This document shows positions 10,339-18,837 of a stretch of DNA of 64,000 bases, piece after piece. Position numbers and translations under genes: made by a program. The DNA is taken from the NCBI RefSeq assembly GCF_004769405.1, contig NZ_RQES01000019.1, positions 434,001 to 498,000 on the forward strand. The letters run 5' to 3'. The stretch comes from Leptospira selangorensis. GTDB lineage: Bacteria > Spirochaetota > Leptospiria > Leptospirales > Leptospiraceae. Positions within the stretch are counted from its first letter, which is position 1; the number at the start of each line of letters is the position of its first letter. The notes below the pieces were generated by a model, which saw only the letters and a list, made by a program, of their open reading frames with translations, searched no databases and was not told the origin of the DNA.

Positions 10339-10983
10339 ATGTTTCGCGTTTCGGTTTTCCGAACTTTTTTAGCCGGTTTTGCGGTTTTATATTGTTTATC
10401 ATTCATTTCTTGTATCAGCTCCGGAGGACCGACTTCCCATACCCCGGAAACTCCTAAAGGAGAAGTCCTTCCTAATCCGGCAGGAGACAGCGAGGATATC
10501 ATAGACGAAGAAGGTAGAGAAGTGAAGATCAGTACTACTGATCCTATCTCTTTCCAAAGTCAGTCTAAAGACAGTTCTGAATATTTCAGGGTACATATTA
10601 CAAGTGAGTCTTATCAGGTCCGACAGATCAGAGGTTCTAAGTATATTCGCAGAAAAGTGGATAAGGGCGGAGACGCACTGATCAGCGAAGAATTAGTAAA
10701 ATATAATAGGATCAATTTTAATGATGATGGGATCATCTTAGTGATCCTGAATGGAAATACCGGAGCCGTTGAAACGATTCGTTTTAACACCAGAGTTCCG
10801 AGGATTAATAACCTGGCAAAAATTATCCAGAATGATGTGACCCGTTGGTCCATGGAACATTCCGAAGAGAAGCCGGTGGTTACAAAGTATCAGATCCATT
10901 ATACTATTAAATTGGAAAATAAATCCAATACGACTAGAGATACTGTAAAAGAAGAACTTAAAGGCGAAGTCAAGAAGAGGTAG
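10339..10983 (+). CDS. Putative lipoprotein with TonB-C-like C-terminal region
   Basis: Not recognised as a named family. The N terminus is a signal peptide ending in LSFISC (Cys25), compatible with the relaxed spirochete lipobox. A proline- and acid-rich linker (about residues 28-60) follows, then a mixed alpha/beta domain. The last about 65 residues (ILVILNGNTGAVETIRF ... YQIHYTIKL) have the strand-helix-strand rhythm of TonB C-terminal/AgmX-type domains; this is an inference from pattern only. It starts 49 bases after mgtE, with AGGAGA at 10329-10334 as a good ribosome-binding site. Confidence 0.6.
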   Translation: MFRVSVFRTFLAGFAVLYCLSFISCISSGGPTSHTPETPKGEVLPNPAGDSEDIIDEEGREVKISTTDPISFQSQSKDSSEYFRVHITSESYQVRQIRGSKYIRRKVDKGGDALISEELVKYNRINFNDDGIILVILNGNTGAVETIRFNTRVPRINNLAKIIQNDVTRWSMEHSEEKPVVTKYQIHYTIKLENKSNTTRDTVKEELKGEVKKR

Positions 10984-11049
10984 ACTACCTTATCAATTTC
11001 TTTCTATAGATTGTGTCCGAATCAGTAGATTCCCGGTATAGATATACAA

Positions 11050-12024
11050 ATGAAAGCAATAATATACGAGAAGTATGGATCTTCTGATGTACTTCAATAT
11101 AAAGAAGTTCAAAAACCTACACCTAAGGAAAATGAAGTCCTCGTAAGAGTCAAAACTGCTTCCGTGAATGCTGCCGATTGGCGTATGATGAAGGCGGATC
11201 CTTTCTTGGTTCGCTTTTACGCCGGTCTTTTCAAACCTAAAAAATTTTCGATATTAGGCGCAGATGTTGCCGGAATTGTAGAAGCGGTCGGACAGAATGT
11301 AACTAAGTTCCGTCCTGGTGTCGAAGTGTTCGGAGATGTTTTTGCAAGCGGGTTTGGCGCGTTCGCTGAATACAAATGTGGCAAAGAAGATGAATTCGTT
11401 TTAAAACCTTCTAATATATCTTTCGATGATATAGTTGCTTTACCTCTGGCTGGAATGACCGCTTTACATTCTTTAAGAGATTTCGGTAAGATAGAAGCGG
11501 GGCAAAAAGTTCTGATAAACGGAGCATCCGGAGGTGTTGGAACATTCGCGATACAGCTTGCAAAGTATTTCGGGGCAGACGTTACAGCGGTCTGTAGCAC
11601 TTCTAAAATGGAACAGTCAAAATCACTCGGAGCCGATCAGGTAATCGACTATACCAAGGAAGACTTTATCCAAAACGGAAAAAAATACGACCTAATAGTT
11701 GGCGTGAATGGATACCGTTCTCTTTCAGAATATAAGAGTGCTTTAAATCCGAAAGGAAGATATGTCATGGCTGGAGGAGGCACTGCTCAATTATTCCAAG
11801 CTTTACTTTTGGGGCCTTTCATCTCTCTAAGAGGTACTCAAAAGATTATTGCTGCTTCTTCCGAGCCGAATCAAAAAGATCTTATTTTTTTATCCCAACT
11901 CATGGAATCAGGTAAGATCAAATCGGTAATTGATAAACGATACAAATTGGAAGAAGTCCCGCAAGCTATCCAATACGTTGAACAAGGCCACGCAGCTGGT
12001 AAAGTAATCATAACAGTATCATAA
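11050..12024 (+). CDS. NAD(P)-dependent zinc-free alcohol dehydrogenase / quinone oxidoreductase (MDR superfamily)
   Basis: Medium-chain dehydrogenase/reductase. It has a GroES-like N-terminal half with KTASVNAADWRMM near residue 36, and a Rossmann half with NGASGGVGTFAIQLAK near residue 157. The zinc ligands of classical alcohol dehydrogenases are absent, which places it with the quinone oxidoreductase/reticulon-4-interacting-protein-like branch. It probably reduces enones or quinones with NADPH; the substrate is unknown. Length 324 is normal. The cytochrome gene starts 38 bases downstream on the same strand and could be cotranscribed. Confidence 0.85.
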   Translation: MKAIIYEKYGSSDVLQYKEVQKPTPKENEVLVRVKTASVNAADWRMMKADPFLVRFYAGLFKPKKFSILGADVAGIVEAVGQNVTKFRPGVEVFGDVFASGFGAFAEYKCGKEDEFVLKPSNISFDDIVALPLAGMTALHSLRDFGKIEAGQKVLINGASGGVGTFAIQLAKYFGADVTAVCSTSKMEQSKSLGADQVIDYTKEDFIQNGKKYDLIVGVNGYRSLSEYKSALNPKGRYVMAGGGTAQLFQALLLGPFISLRGTQKIIAASSEPNQKDLIFLSQLMESGKIKSVIDKRYKLEEVPQAIQYVEQGHAAGKVIITVS

Positions 12025-12062
12025 ATCTGTCTGATTGATTGAAAAATAAAAAGGAACTGTGA

Positions 12063-13019
12063 ATGAAAAGAATTTTGAAGCTTATTGGAGTGTTAATCAT
12101 CCTTTTACCGGTATCGGTGATTGGATTTTTATATTTTAAATTTCCAAATGCAGAACCTGCTCCGGAAATTTCTGTAGGAAACAATCCAGAACGTATACAA
12201 AGAGGAAAATATCTCGCCAACCATGTATCTGCATGTATGGATTGCCATTCCATTCGTGAATGGTCTAAATATTCCGGACCGTTAATCCCTAAGACATTGG
12301 GAGAAGGTGGAGAAGTTTTTGATCAAAAGCTTGGATTTCCTGGCTCTTTCGTTGCACCGAATATTACTCCAAGTGCCTTGGGTAAATGGACTGATGGAGA
12401 AATTTTAAGAGCGATTTCTAGCGGGATCAATAAGGAAGGAAATGCGTTATTTCCGGTTATGCCTCACCCTGCGTATGGGCAAATGGACAAAGAAGATCTA
12501 ATTTCTATCATTTCTTACTTAAGAAGTTTAGAGCCGATTGAAAAGAAAAATCCTATTTCTAAACCTGATTTTCCGTTTAACCTGATCTTAAGAACAATAC
12601 CTAGTCCTGCAAAATTCGGGAAACTTCCGGATAAGAATGATAAGGTTTCTTACGGAAAATATCTATTCGTTGCTGCCGCTTGTACTGAATGTCATACAAA
12701 ACAGGATAAAGGAAAACCTATTGCTGGAATGGAACTTGCCGGAGGATTTGAATTCCCTCTAGGAAACGGAACTAAAATTATTTCCGCAAATCTTACCCCG
12801 GATAAAGAAACAGGACTTGGTAATTGGACTGAGGCTCAGTTTGTTAAAAGATTTAAGGAAATGGAACTTCCTAAATACAAACCTCATTCCATAAAAGAGG
12901 GTGAATTCCAAACGATTATGCCTTGGACTATGTATGCAGGAATGACTGAGGAAGATTTAGCTGCTATATTTGCTTATTTGCAAACTGTACCGGCTATTAA
13001 AAATAAAATTACTAACTAA
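12063..13019 (+). CDS. Dihaem cytochrome c family protein
   Basis: Exported electron carrier or dehydrogenase subunit. An uncleaved anchor or signal peptide covers about residues 5-26. Two haem-binding CXXCH motifs are visible: CMDCH at residues 58-62 and CTECH at 207-211, each followed by a segment containing a possible distal methionine (VMPHPAYG; TIMPWTMYAG). This two-domain layout resembles the cytochrome subunits of membrane-associated alcohol/aldehyde dehydrogenases. The upstream oxidoreductase is cytoplasmic in appearance, so a direct electron partnership is not implied. The ribosome-binding site is AAAGGAA at 12049-12055. Confidence 0.85.
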   Translation: MKRILKLIGVLIILLPVSVIGFLYFKFPNAEPAPEISVGNNPERIQRGKYLANHVSACMDCHSIREWSKYSGPLIPKTLGEGGEVFDQKLGFPGSFVAPNITPSALGKWTDGEILRAISSGINKEGNALFPVMPHPAYGQMDKEDLISIISYLRSLEPIEKKNPISKPDFPFNLILRTIPSPAKFGKLPDKNDKVSYGKYLFVAAACTECHTKQDKGKPIAGMELAGGFEFPLGNGTKIISANLTPDKETGLGNWTEAQFVKRFKEMELPKYKPHSIKEGEFQTIMPWTMYAGMTEEDLAAIFAYLQTVPAIKNKITN

Positions 13020-13028
13020 GTTGGTTAA

Positions 13029-13055
13029 GAAGAAGGGAGGAATTCTCCCTTCTTC
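13029..13055. terminator. Probable bidirectional terminator hairpin between convergent genes
   Basis: A perfect 11-bp inverted repeat, GAAGAAGGGAG and CTCCCTTCTTC, with loop GAATT, lies between the cytochrome gene (+) and the ABM gene (-). Neither flank has a long T tract, so efficiency as an intrinsic terminator is uncertain, but position and symmetry fit a shared terminator. Confidence 0.55.
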
Positions 13056-13068
13056 GAAATCATCCCTC

Positions 13069-13383
13069 TTAACTTTTCGATACGTCAAAAATCCCTCGTT
13101 CAATAGATATCCCAAGTCTTTCTAACATTCCCGGCATATCAAAACCTTCTTTTTGATAGGATGCTTGTACTTCCTTTTTTGCATTAGAAATTGCTTCTTC
13201 ATTTTCCCAACTTGCTACAGTTACAAATTGGATCTCGTTTGAACTTTTCTCACGGATATACGATGAGTCTTGTATAAAGCCTGGAAGGTTTTTAATGAAG
13301 TTCCGATTCACCTTGACACGATTGAAAAATTCTAACTCGGATTTTTTAGGAACGATGAATGTATCGATCAGTACTTTTTGCAT
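13069..13383 (-). CDS. Antibiotic biosynthesis monooxygenase (ABM) fold protein
   Basis: Small dimeric alpha/beta-barrel type protein of about 104 residues. Seen: VLIDTFIVPKKSELEFFNRVKVNRNF at the start (about residues 3-28), SSNEIQFVTVASWENEEA in the middle (the conserved strand with W-E-N/S) and a helix AISNAKKEVQASY. ABM proteins include quinol monooxygenases, haem-degrading enzymes and many uncharacterised ones; the role here is unknown. I chose the ATG at 13383 over an upstream in-frame ATG at 13428 because AGGAG lies 7 bases before it and the internal start fits the family. An AraC regulator lies just upstream on the same strand and may control it. Confidence 0.72.
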   Translation of the reverse strand: MQKVLIDTFIVPKKSELEFFNRVKVNRNFIKNLPGFIQDSSYIREKSSNEIQFVTVASWENEEAISNAKKEVQASYQKEGFDMPGMLERLGISIERGIFDVSKS

Positions 13384-13449
13384 TTTTGCTCTCCTCTTAG
13401 AAATAGAATACTCTATCCGAAAGATCAAAAATTGTAAAAATTCAGGATT

Positions 13450-14226
13450 TTACCAGTAAGGTGTGGAAAGTTTAAAAAACTGTTTCGGCGTTGCGTCTGT
13501 GAAAGTTTTGAAGTCTCTGATAAAATGAGCCTGGTCAAAGTATCCGGCATTCTGAGCCGATTCCGTTAAACTGATCTGAGAAGAATACGAATCTATAAAG
13601 TTTCTCATTCTAACTAGGACGGAAAATTGTTTGGGGCTTGTTCCGATTATTTCTCTAAATCTTTTTTCATAAGAATCCCTACTAATAGGCATTCCTTTCA
13701 GTAAATCCGCTATTTTTAGATTTCCTTTGGATTTTCTGATCTTTCGTATCGAATCTAAGATTAAATTGTCGTTTTTAGATCCGACCCATTCCGAGATCAG
13801 GAATTTCTCCACTATGGAAATTTTTTCAAGATTCGTTTTTGTTAAGAAAAGTTTCTCTTCTGTTTCCGAGATTTTTTTGGATGAGATCAAATTGTCCAAG
13901 GACAGATTCAATTCGAATAAATTATGAAGTGGTTCCTTAATAAAATTTGCAGCTCCACCTTCTTCAAAGATTACTAATAAAGTAGATGCATTTTTAGAAT
14001 ATTCGATCAATCTAGGAATACGTCTAAGTCCAGTGATCCCGGACATAGGAAGAATATTCTCTTGGTCTTTCTCCTTATGAGCAATTTTCCCGGAGATCCT
14101 AAATGAAATGACCAGAGAAGATCCAGGCAGAATTTTGTTCTGCATTCCGTCTTCGCTTTCAATGATCAAGAATTGGCGAACATACGGTTGCAAATTTTTA
14201 CTTGGTAAAAATGTCTCAACGTTCAT
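13450..14226 (-). CDS. AraC-family transcriptional regulator
   Basis: DNA-binding regulator of 258 residues. The C-terminal about 100 residues form the two helix-turn-helix unit: KIADLLKGMPISRDSYEKRF as first HTH (near 170) and ESAQNAGYFDQAHFIRDFK as second (near 222), followed by ATPKQF, the family hallmark. The N-terminal part is a sensor of the DUF6597-like type (VETFLPSKNLQPYVRQFLII) with unknown ligand. It sits between the P-type ATPase gene (upstream, 42 bases) and the ABM gene (downstream), all on the minus strand; either neighbour may be its target. Confidence 0.88.
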   Translation of the reverse strand: MNVETFLPSKNLQPYVRQFLIIESEDGMQNKILPGSSLVISFRISGKIAHKEKDQENILPMSGITGLRRIPRLIEYSKNASTLLVIFEEGGAANFIKEPLHNLFELNLSLDNLISSKKISETEEKLFLTKTNLEKISIVEKFLISEWVGSKNDNLILDSIRKIRKSKGNLKIADLLKGMPISRDSYEKRFREIIGTSPKQFSVLVRMRNFIDSYSSQISLTESAQNAGYFDQAHFIRDFKTFTDATPKQFFKLSTPYW

Positions 14227-14268
14227 GAGAGGATTCTTACAGTAGATTCTATATTCTTTTGTGAATTC

Positions 14269-16791
14269 TCAAGCAAAAAAACGTATCTTTCTGATTTCCC
14301 AAATAAGACCGGAGATCAACCCTAATCCAATAGAAAAGAATATCCAATCCGAAGGTATTTTTTCGAATCCGAATAACCTAAGACTGAATTCGAATTGGAA
14401 ACTTAAGATCAGCGCCGAAGCCGCCAAAAAGAAGATCCAGAAAACATTGGAATGCAAGGATCTAAGAATGGATATAAATCCACCTTGATGAGTCAAATTC
14501 GTCAGCATTAAACTAAAATTGGATACGACTAGAAAGATAAAGCCAAAGGATCTGATTTGGTTTTCGTTATGACCTTCTTGTTTTAACCAGAAATAAGAGA
14601 CTAGTAATAATGCTAGAACTCCTGCACCTTGAGAAAAAGATAAAATAAATCGGGAAAGACTGATTAGACTAGAATTTTTTCGCCTTGGACTGGAATAACG
14701 ATCTCCTTTTTCTAAATCCAATGATTCAAAAACAATGGAGCAGGTCGGATCTATAATCAATTCCAAGAGTAGGATATGCGCAGGAAAGAAAAAAATAGGA
14801 TCACCGGTAAAAGCGGGAAGCAAGGACATTCCTATAATCGGGATATGAACGGATAAAATATAAGAAACACTCTTTTGTATATTCTCATAGATCCTTCTTC
14901 CTAAAAATACAGACTTCACAATAGAGGAAAAATTATCATCGAGTAGTACAAGATCGGATGCTTCTCTTGCTACATCCGTTCCTCTTTTTCCCATGGAGAT
15001 CCCAATATGAGCCGCTTGCAGTGCGAGAGCGTCATTCACTCCATCTCCTGTCATTGCGACTATTTCTCCTTTTTTTTGGAATGCTCTTACTATCTTTAAT
15101 TTCTGTGCCGGTTTGATCCTGGAAAAAATACCTACCGTATCTAATTTAGAATCCAATTCATCACTCGTGAGTTTTTCCAACTCATCTCCGGTTATACTTT
15201 CTTGATAACCTTCTAATCCAATCTTAGAAGCTACCGCTTTTGCAGTCCCTGCATGGTCCCCCGTGATGATAATAACCCTGATCCCTGCTTGTATACATTC
15301 CGAAACGGAAGAAGGCACAGATTCTCTGATTGGGTCTTCTAATAAGATCAGCCCTAAAAATTCAAATTCTAGATCGTGTTGGTTTTCAGGAAGAGAAGAA
15401 TTTACGATCTTGGACCTTGCTACTCCGATTGCCCTGTATCCTTGTAAAGAATAGGTTTCGGTTATCTTTTCCCATTCAATGGTTCTTTCTTCTGAAAAAT
15501 GGCATAAGTCAAAAATAGCTTCCGGCGCACCTTTGGTGCCGATTACAAATGTTCCAGATTCTTCTGAATTCCATGCGTAACTGAGCGCGAGTAATTTGGG
15601 AGAAAGCGGATACTCTTTTTCTAATGTCCAGTCTGCATGAAGATGTTCCGTATCATATAGAAGATTGATGCCTAATTCACGGATTGCTTTTTCCATTGGA
15701 TCGAAAGGATCTTTTTTAGAAGCAAGGATAGAGAATTCTAAGAGTAAATGGAATTCTTCTGCAATATCCTGAGTTTTAAATTCAAATAAACTATTCTTTT
15801 CGGAAGAAACTAAACCTTTCACTTTCATTTGGTTTTCAGTTAAGGTTCCTGTTTTATCCACGCATAATACTGTTGCCGCTCCTAACGATTCGATGGAGTT
15901 CAGTTTTCTTGTTAAAACTCCACTTTTTGAAATTCTCCAAGCTCCTAAAGAAAAGAAAATACTTAGAACGACAGGTATTTCTTCCGGCAATACTGCCATT
16001 AAGAATGTAAGCGCTGCCAAAACGGACTGCATCCAATTTCCATTTCGTATCCCAAGGCCATAGATTAGAAAAACGGAAACGACTAAGGCTCCTAAAAAGA
16101 AGAACATAGTGAATTTTTTGGCTTCTTTTTGGAGAGGACTTTCGGACTCCGAAATTTCTCCCATTTCTTTTCCGATCGACCCAATAGAAGTGGAGTCCCC
16201 GGTGAATAGTACTTTGAAAATACCTTCTCCTGAGACTATCTTTGTTCCGGAATAGATTTTTTGAAATTCTGAATAAGGTCCTAAATTGTTTGGATCTGTC
16301 TCTTCTTTCAGAACAGGGATGGATTCTCCAGTTAATAGAGACTCGTCTGAATGCAAATTTAATCCATCTATTAGGTATCCATCAGCGGGGACCTTATCTC
16401 CTTCTGATAAAAAAACTAGATCTCCAGGCACGATGAACGCAGAATCTATCTCAATCTTTTTTCCAGCTCGGATCACCTTTGCTCTTAAGGGAGAAAGTTT
16501 TCTAAGAGATTCTAAAGCTTTTTCAGACTTATTCTTTTGAAAGATTGTGAGAGAAATAACTGCGATCACCGCAATGGAAAGAGTGATCGCTTCCTCTAAA
16601 TCTCCTAATAACGCATAGATAAATCCGCAGGCCAATAATAAAGAGAGCATTGGCTCTGAAAGAATGGAGAGGGTAGTCTTCCAAAAAGATGTTTTCTTAA
16701 GTTTGGATTCGTTTGGCCCAAACTTATGGAGAAGTTCTGAGGCTTCTTGAAAACTTAAACCTTTATAAACAATCTCCTTGGCGGGGGGCAT
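14269..16791 (-). CDS. P2-type cation-transporting ATPase
   Basis: Ion pump of the inner membrane, energised by ATP through an aspartyl phosphate. The phosphorylation motif DKTGTLTEN begins at Asp312; the actuator loop contains LLTGESIPV near residue 150; the hinge contains MTGDGVNDALAL near 570. An N-terminal cation-ATPase domain (about 10-60) and about ten hydrophobic segments, including a C-terminal group at about 650-835, match the Ca2+/Mg2+/Na+,K+-like subfamily rather than heavy-metal or Kdp pumps. PEEIPV in segment 4 (near 268) is the typical site-II motif of the Ca2+-ATPase group, so Ca2+ export is a reasonable guess. Length 840 is slightly short of the usual 880-900. Confidence 0.88.
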   Translation of the reverse strand: MPPAKEIVYKGLSFQEASELLHKFGPNESKLKKTSFWKTTLSILSEPMLSLLLACGFIYALLGDLEEAITLSIAVIAVISLTIFQKNKSEKALESLRKLSPLRAKVIRAGKKIEIDSAFIVPGDLVFLSEGDKVPADGYLIDGLNLHSDESLLTGESIPVLKEETDPNNLGPYSEFQKIYSGTKIVSGEGIFKVLFTGDSTSIGSIGKEMGEISESESPLQKEAKKFTMFFFLGALVVSVFLIYGLGIRNGNWMQSVLAALTFLMAVLPEEIPVVLSIFFSLGAWRISKSGVLTRKLNSIESLGAATVLCVDKTGTLTENQMKVKGLVSSEKNSLFEFKTQDIAEEFHLLLEFSILASKKDPFDPMEKAIRELGINLLYDTEHLHADWTLEKEYPLSPKLLALSYAWNSEESGTFVIGTKGAPEAIFDLCHFSEERTIEWEKITETYSLQGYRAIGVARSKIVNSSLPENQHDLEFEFLGLILLEDPIRESVPSSVSECIQAGIRVIIITGDHAGTAKAVASKIGLEGYQESITGDELEKLTSDELDSKLDTVGIFSRIKPAQKLKIVRAFQKKGEIVAMTGDGVNDALALQAAHIGISMGKRGTDVAREASDLVLLDDNFSSIVKSVFLGRRIYENIQKSVSYILSVHIPIIGMSLLPAFTGDPIFFFPAHILLLELIIDPTCSIVFESLDLEKGDRYSSPRRKNSSLISLSRFILSFSQGAGVLALLLVSYFWLKQEGHNENQIRSFGFIFLVVSNFSLMLTNLTHQGGFISILRSLHSNVFWIFFLAASALILSFQFEFSLRLFGFEKIPSDWIFFSIGLGLISGLIWEIRKIRFFA

Positions 16792-16850
16792 GGGATATAA
16801 TTAGTATAGAGCCGATCTACCTGGCAATATCTTTCTAATACCCAATCCGT

Positions 16851-17060
16851 TTAAGATTTTTTAGAATGAGTACGCGTATTCCAGCCAAATAAAGTATAAA
16901 TCGGGCACCAACCTACGATCCCAGTTGCAAGTATCACGAAGCCGACCGCAAATATTGCCAGCTTATATAAATCTTCTATATAAAATGCCCAGGTAATCAA
17001 AGAAGTCCCGAGTATTACCCTGATCGCTCTGTCCCCAAAATTTGAATTTATAAATTTCAT
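16851..17060 (-). CDS. DUF2892 (YgaP transmembrane-like) small membrane protein
   Basis: A protein of 69 residues with two hydrophobic segments: VILGTSLITWAFYI and LAIFAVGFVILATGIVG. The shape NxGxxDRAIRVILG ... GWCPIYTLFGWNT is characteristic of DUF2892, found alone or fused to rhodanese domains; the role is unknown. The cysteine in GWCP is the conserved one. I chose the ATG at 17060 because AGGTG lies 6 bases upstream; an in-frame GTG at 17069 is less likely. A sigma-70-like promoter is proposed just upstream. Confidence 0.8.
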   Translation of the reverse strand: MKFINSNFGDRAIRVILGTSLITWAFYIEDLYKLAIFAVGFVILATGIVGWCPIYTLFGWNTRTHSKKS

Positions 17061-17092
17061 AACGAACACCTATTGACTGTATCTCTGTTAAA

Positions 17093-17121
17093 AATATTCT
17101 TCTATTTTAAGTCTTTGTCAA
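17093..17121 (-). promoter_or_regulatory. Candidate sigma-70-type promoter for the DUF2892 gene
   Basis: On the minus strand a perfect TTGACA (plus coordinates 17116-17121) is followed after 17 bases by AATATT (17093-17098), a 4/6 match to TATAAT. The start codon at 17060 would lie about 25 bases from the predicted transcription start. Pattern match only. Confidence 0.4.
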
Positions 17122-17190
17122 TGATTGGACAGGCGTTGTTCCGTTCTAACGTAATGATAAATATCAGTAATCTCGGAAGTTGAAGTTAGC

Positions 17191-17751
17191 ATGAAAATTG
17201 ATCGTTATATTATTAAAACTATATTCAAAACATCGATAGAATATATACTCATTCTATCTTTAGGAATACTTCTGATCTATTTGGATGAGATCGAATTTTC
17301 AGGCTTGGAGATTAAATATCTTATATTGATTCTTGCAGGTTTTAAATCTTGTTACTTCTTTATAAAAGGTTTCCGAAGGATCTCTGAATTTTCGGGATTA
17401 GATTTGAAATACTATGAATTTCTGGTGTTTATAGCATTCAATATCAGCGTAATCGTTTTATCCTTCGGTTTCGATTATCTTTGTATTTATAAAACGGATA
17501 TGAGTTCTTTTTCAGGAATTCCTCAAAATTTAGGGGATTCTTCTCTATTTTTTAAATTTTTATATTTTAGCTTAATGATCTTCACGAATATTGGGATTAT
17601 CAAAATTGTCCCGGAAAGTACTGAAGCTGAGATCTTAGTAATTTTCGAAGCGATTTTATCCTTTATTACGATCATCTTCATTCTCTCTGACTTTATAAGT
17701 CTAAAAGAATCTTTAACTAGCTCTTCCTATAAGAAGGGGGATGATACTTAA
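17191..17751 (+). CDS. Hypothetical membrane protein with ion-channel-like C-terminal half
   Basis: Not recognised with confidence. The 186 residues contain hydrophobic segments at about 15-31, 42-58, 77-97, 119-134 and 146-166. The stretch from segment 3 to the end has the outline of a two-helix K+-channel pore unit: a helix, a re-entrant-like segment FTNIGIIKIVPES (residues 131-143) where channels have T-x-G-Y-G-D-x-x-P, then a last helix beginning with acidic residues. The filter itself is not conserved (NIGIIK instead of TVGYGD), so conduction cannot be assumed. It is followed by galE after 58 bases on the same strand. Confidence 0.5.
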   Translation: MKIDRYIIKTIFKTSIEYILILSLGILLIYLDEIEFSGLEIKYLILILAGFKSCYFFIKGFRRISEFSGLDLKYYEFLVFIAFNISVIVLSFGFDYLCIYKTDMSSFSGIPQNLGDSSLFFKFLYFSLMIFTNIGIIKIVPESTEAEILVIFEAILSFITIIFILSDFISLKESLTSSSYKKGDDT

Positions 17752-17809
17752 TAAATCCTCAAATTCCCTTTTACAATTTCGATCCTCCTGAAATACATGT
17801 AAAAGCTTT

Positions 17810-18781
17810 ATGAAAAAAATCCTGATCACCGGTGGAGCCGGATATATCGGCTCCCATATGAATAAATATCTCCATAAATTAGGTGTGGAAACTGTTGTAT
17901 TCGATAATCTTTCTAACGGTCACGAGAAAGCAGTTAAATGGGGGAAGTTTTTCAAAGGAGATCTATTAAATAAAGCGGATCTGGATCGTGTATTTTCAGA
18001 ACACGAATTCGAAGCAGTCATTCATTTTGCAGCACTCGCATATGTGGGAGAATCAGTTACGGACCCCCAAAAATATTATATAAATAATGTGATGGGAACT
18101 CTCCAACTTTTGGAAGCGATGAAAAATCACGGGATCAACTACTTCATATTCTCTTCTACTTGCGCTACTTATGGTGCCGTTACTGAAGTCCCGATTCTGG
18201 AAACGACTCCCCAAGATCCGATCAATCCGTATGGCCAATCCAAACTGATGATCGAAAAAATTTTAACGGACTATTCTCACGCATACGATCTAAAATTTGT
18301 AGCACTTCGTTATTTTAATGCTTCCGGTTCCGATCTGGACATAGGGGAAGAACATGATCCTGAAACCCATCTACTTCCTATAGTGATCGAAAAAGCATTA
18401 GGAAGAAGAAATTCACTTACAGTAAATGGAAATGATTATGCTACCCCGGACGGTACGGCAGTTAGAGATTATATCCATGTGATGGATCTAGCTCAGGCTC
18501 ATCATCTCGGATTAGAATATCTGAAAAAAGGTGGAGTTTCGGACTTCTTTAATTTAGGGACAGGACAGGGATTTTCTATTTTAGAAATTATTAAAACTGT
18601 GGAGAAGGTCTCCGGAGTTCAAATTCCTTACAAGATCGGCCCTAGAAGAGAAGGGGATCCTGCTAAATTGATCGCAGATAATACTAAAGCCAAAAAGATT
18701 TTAGGCTGGGATCCTAAATTTGCAAAGATAGAAGATATAGTAACTAGCGCGTGGGAATTTCACAAAAACCATTCTCATTAA
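17810..18781 (+). CDS. galE: UDP-glucose 4-epimerase
   Basis: NAD-dependent short-chain dehydrogenase/reductase enzyme interconverting UDP-glucose and UDP-galactose for surface polysaccharide synthesis. The Rossmann motif GGAGYIGSH is at residues 8-16; FSSTCATYG holds the conserved serine/threonine near residue 121, and NPYGQSKLMIE supplies the catalytic Tyr and Lys near 146-150. DYIHVMDLAQAH near 222 and the final substrate-binding region (PRREGDPAKLIAD) are typical. Length 323 is normal. Confidence 0.93.
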   Translation: MKKILITGGAGYIGSHMNKYLHKLGVETVVFDNLSNGHEKAVKWGKFFKGDLLNKADLDRVFSEHEFEAVIHFAALAYVGESVTDPQKYYINNVMGTLQLLEAMKNHGINYFIFSSTCATYGAVTEVPILETTPQDPINPYGQSKLMIEKILTDYSHAYDLKFVALRYFNASGSDLDIGEEHDPETHLLPIVIEKALGRRNSLTVNGNDYATPDGTAVRDYIHVMDLAQAHHLGLEYLKKGGVSDFFNLGTGQGFSILEIIKTVEKVSGVQIPYKIGPRREGDPAKLIADNTKAKKILGWDPKFAKIEDIVTSAWEFHKNHSH

Positions 18782-18817
18782 AAAGAAAAGGCTTCTTCCC
18801 TGATAGAGAAGAAGCCT
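18781..18817 (-). terminator. Rho-independent terminator of the cytolysin-like lipoprotein gene
   Basis: A perfect 10-bp inverted repeat, AGGCTTCTTC and GAAGAAGCCT (18789-18798 and 18808-18817), with a 9-base loop. Read on the minus strand it is followed by TTTTCTTTTT, a classic terminator tail. It lies 21 bases beyond the stop of the minus-strand gene and directly after the galE stop, so it may also stop galE transcripts, although the plus-strand side has no T tract. Confidence 0.85.
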
Positions 18818-18837
18818 GAAAGATCGGTTAATAGTGA

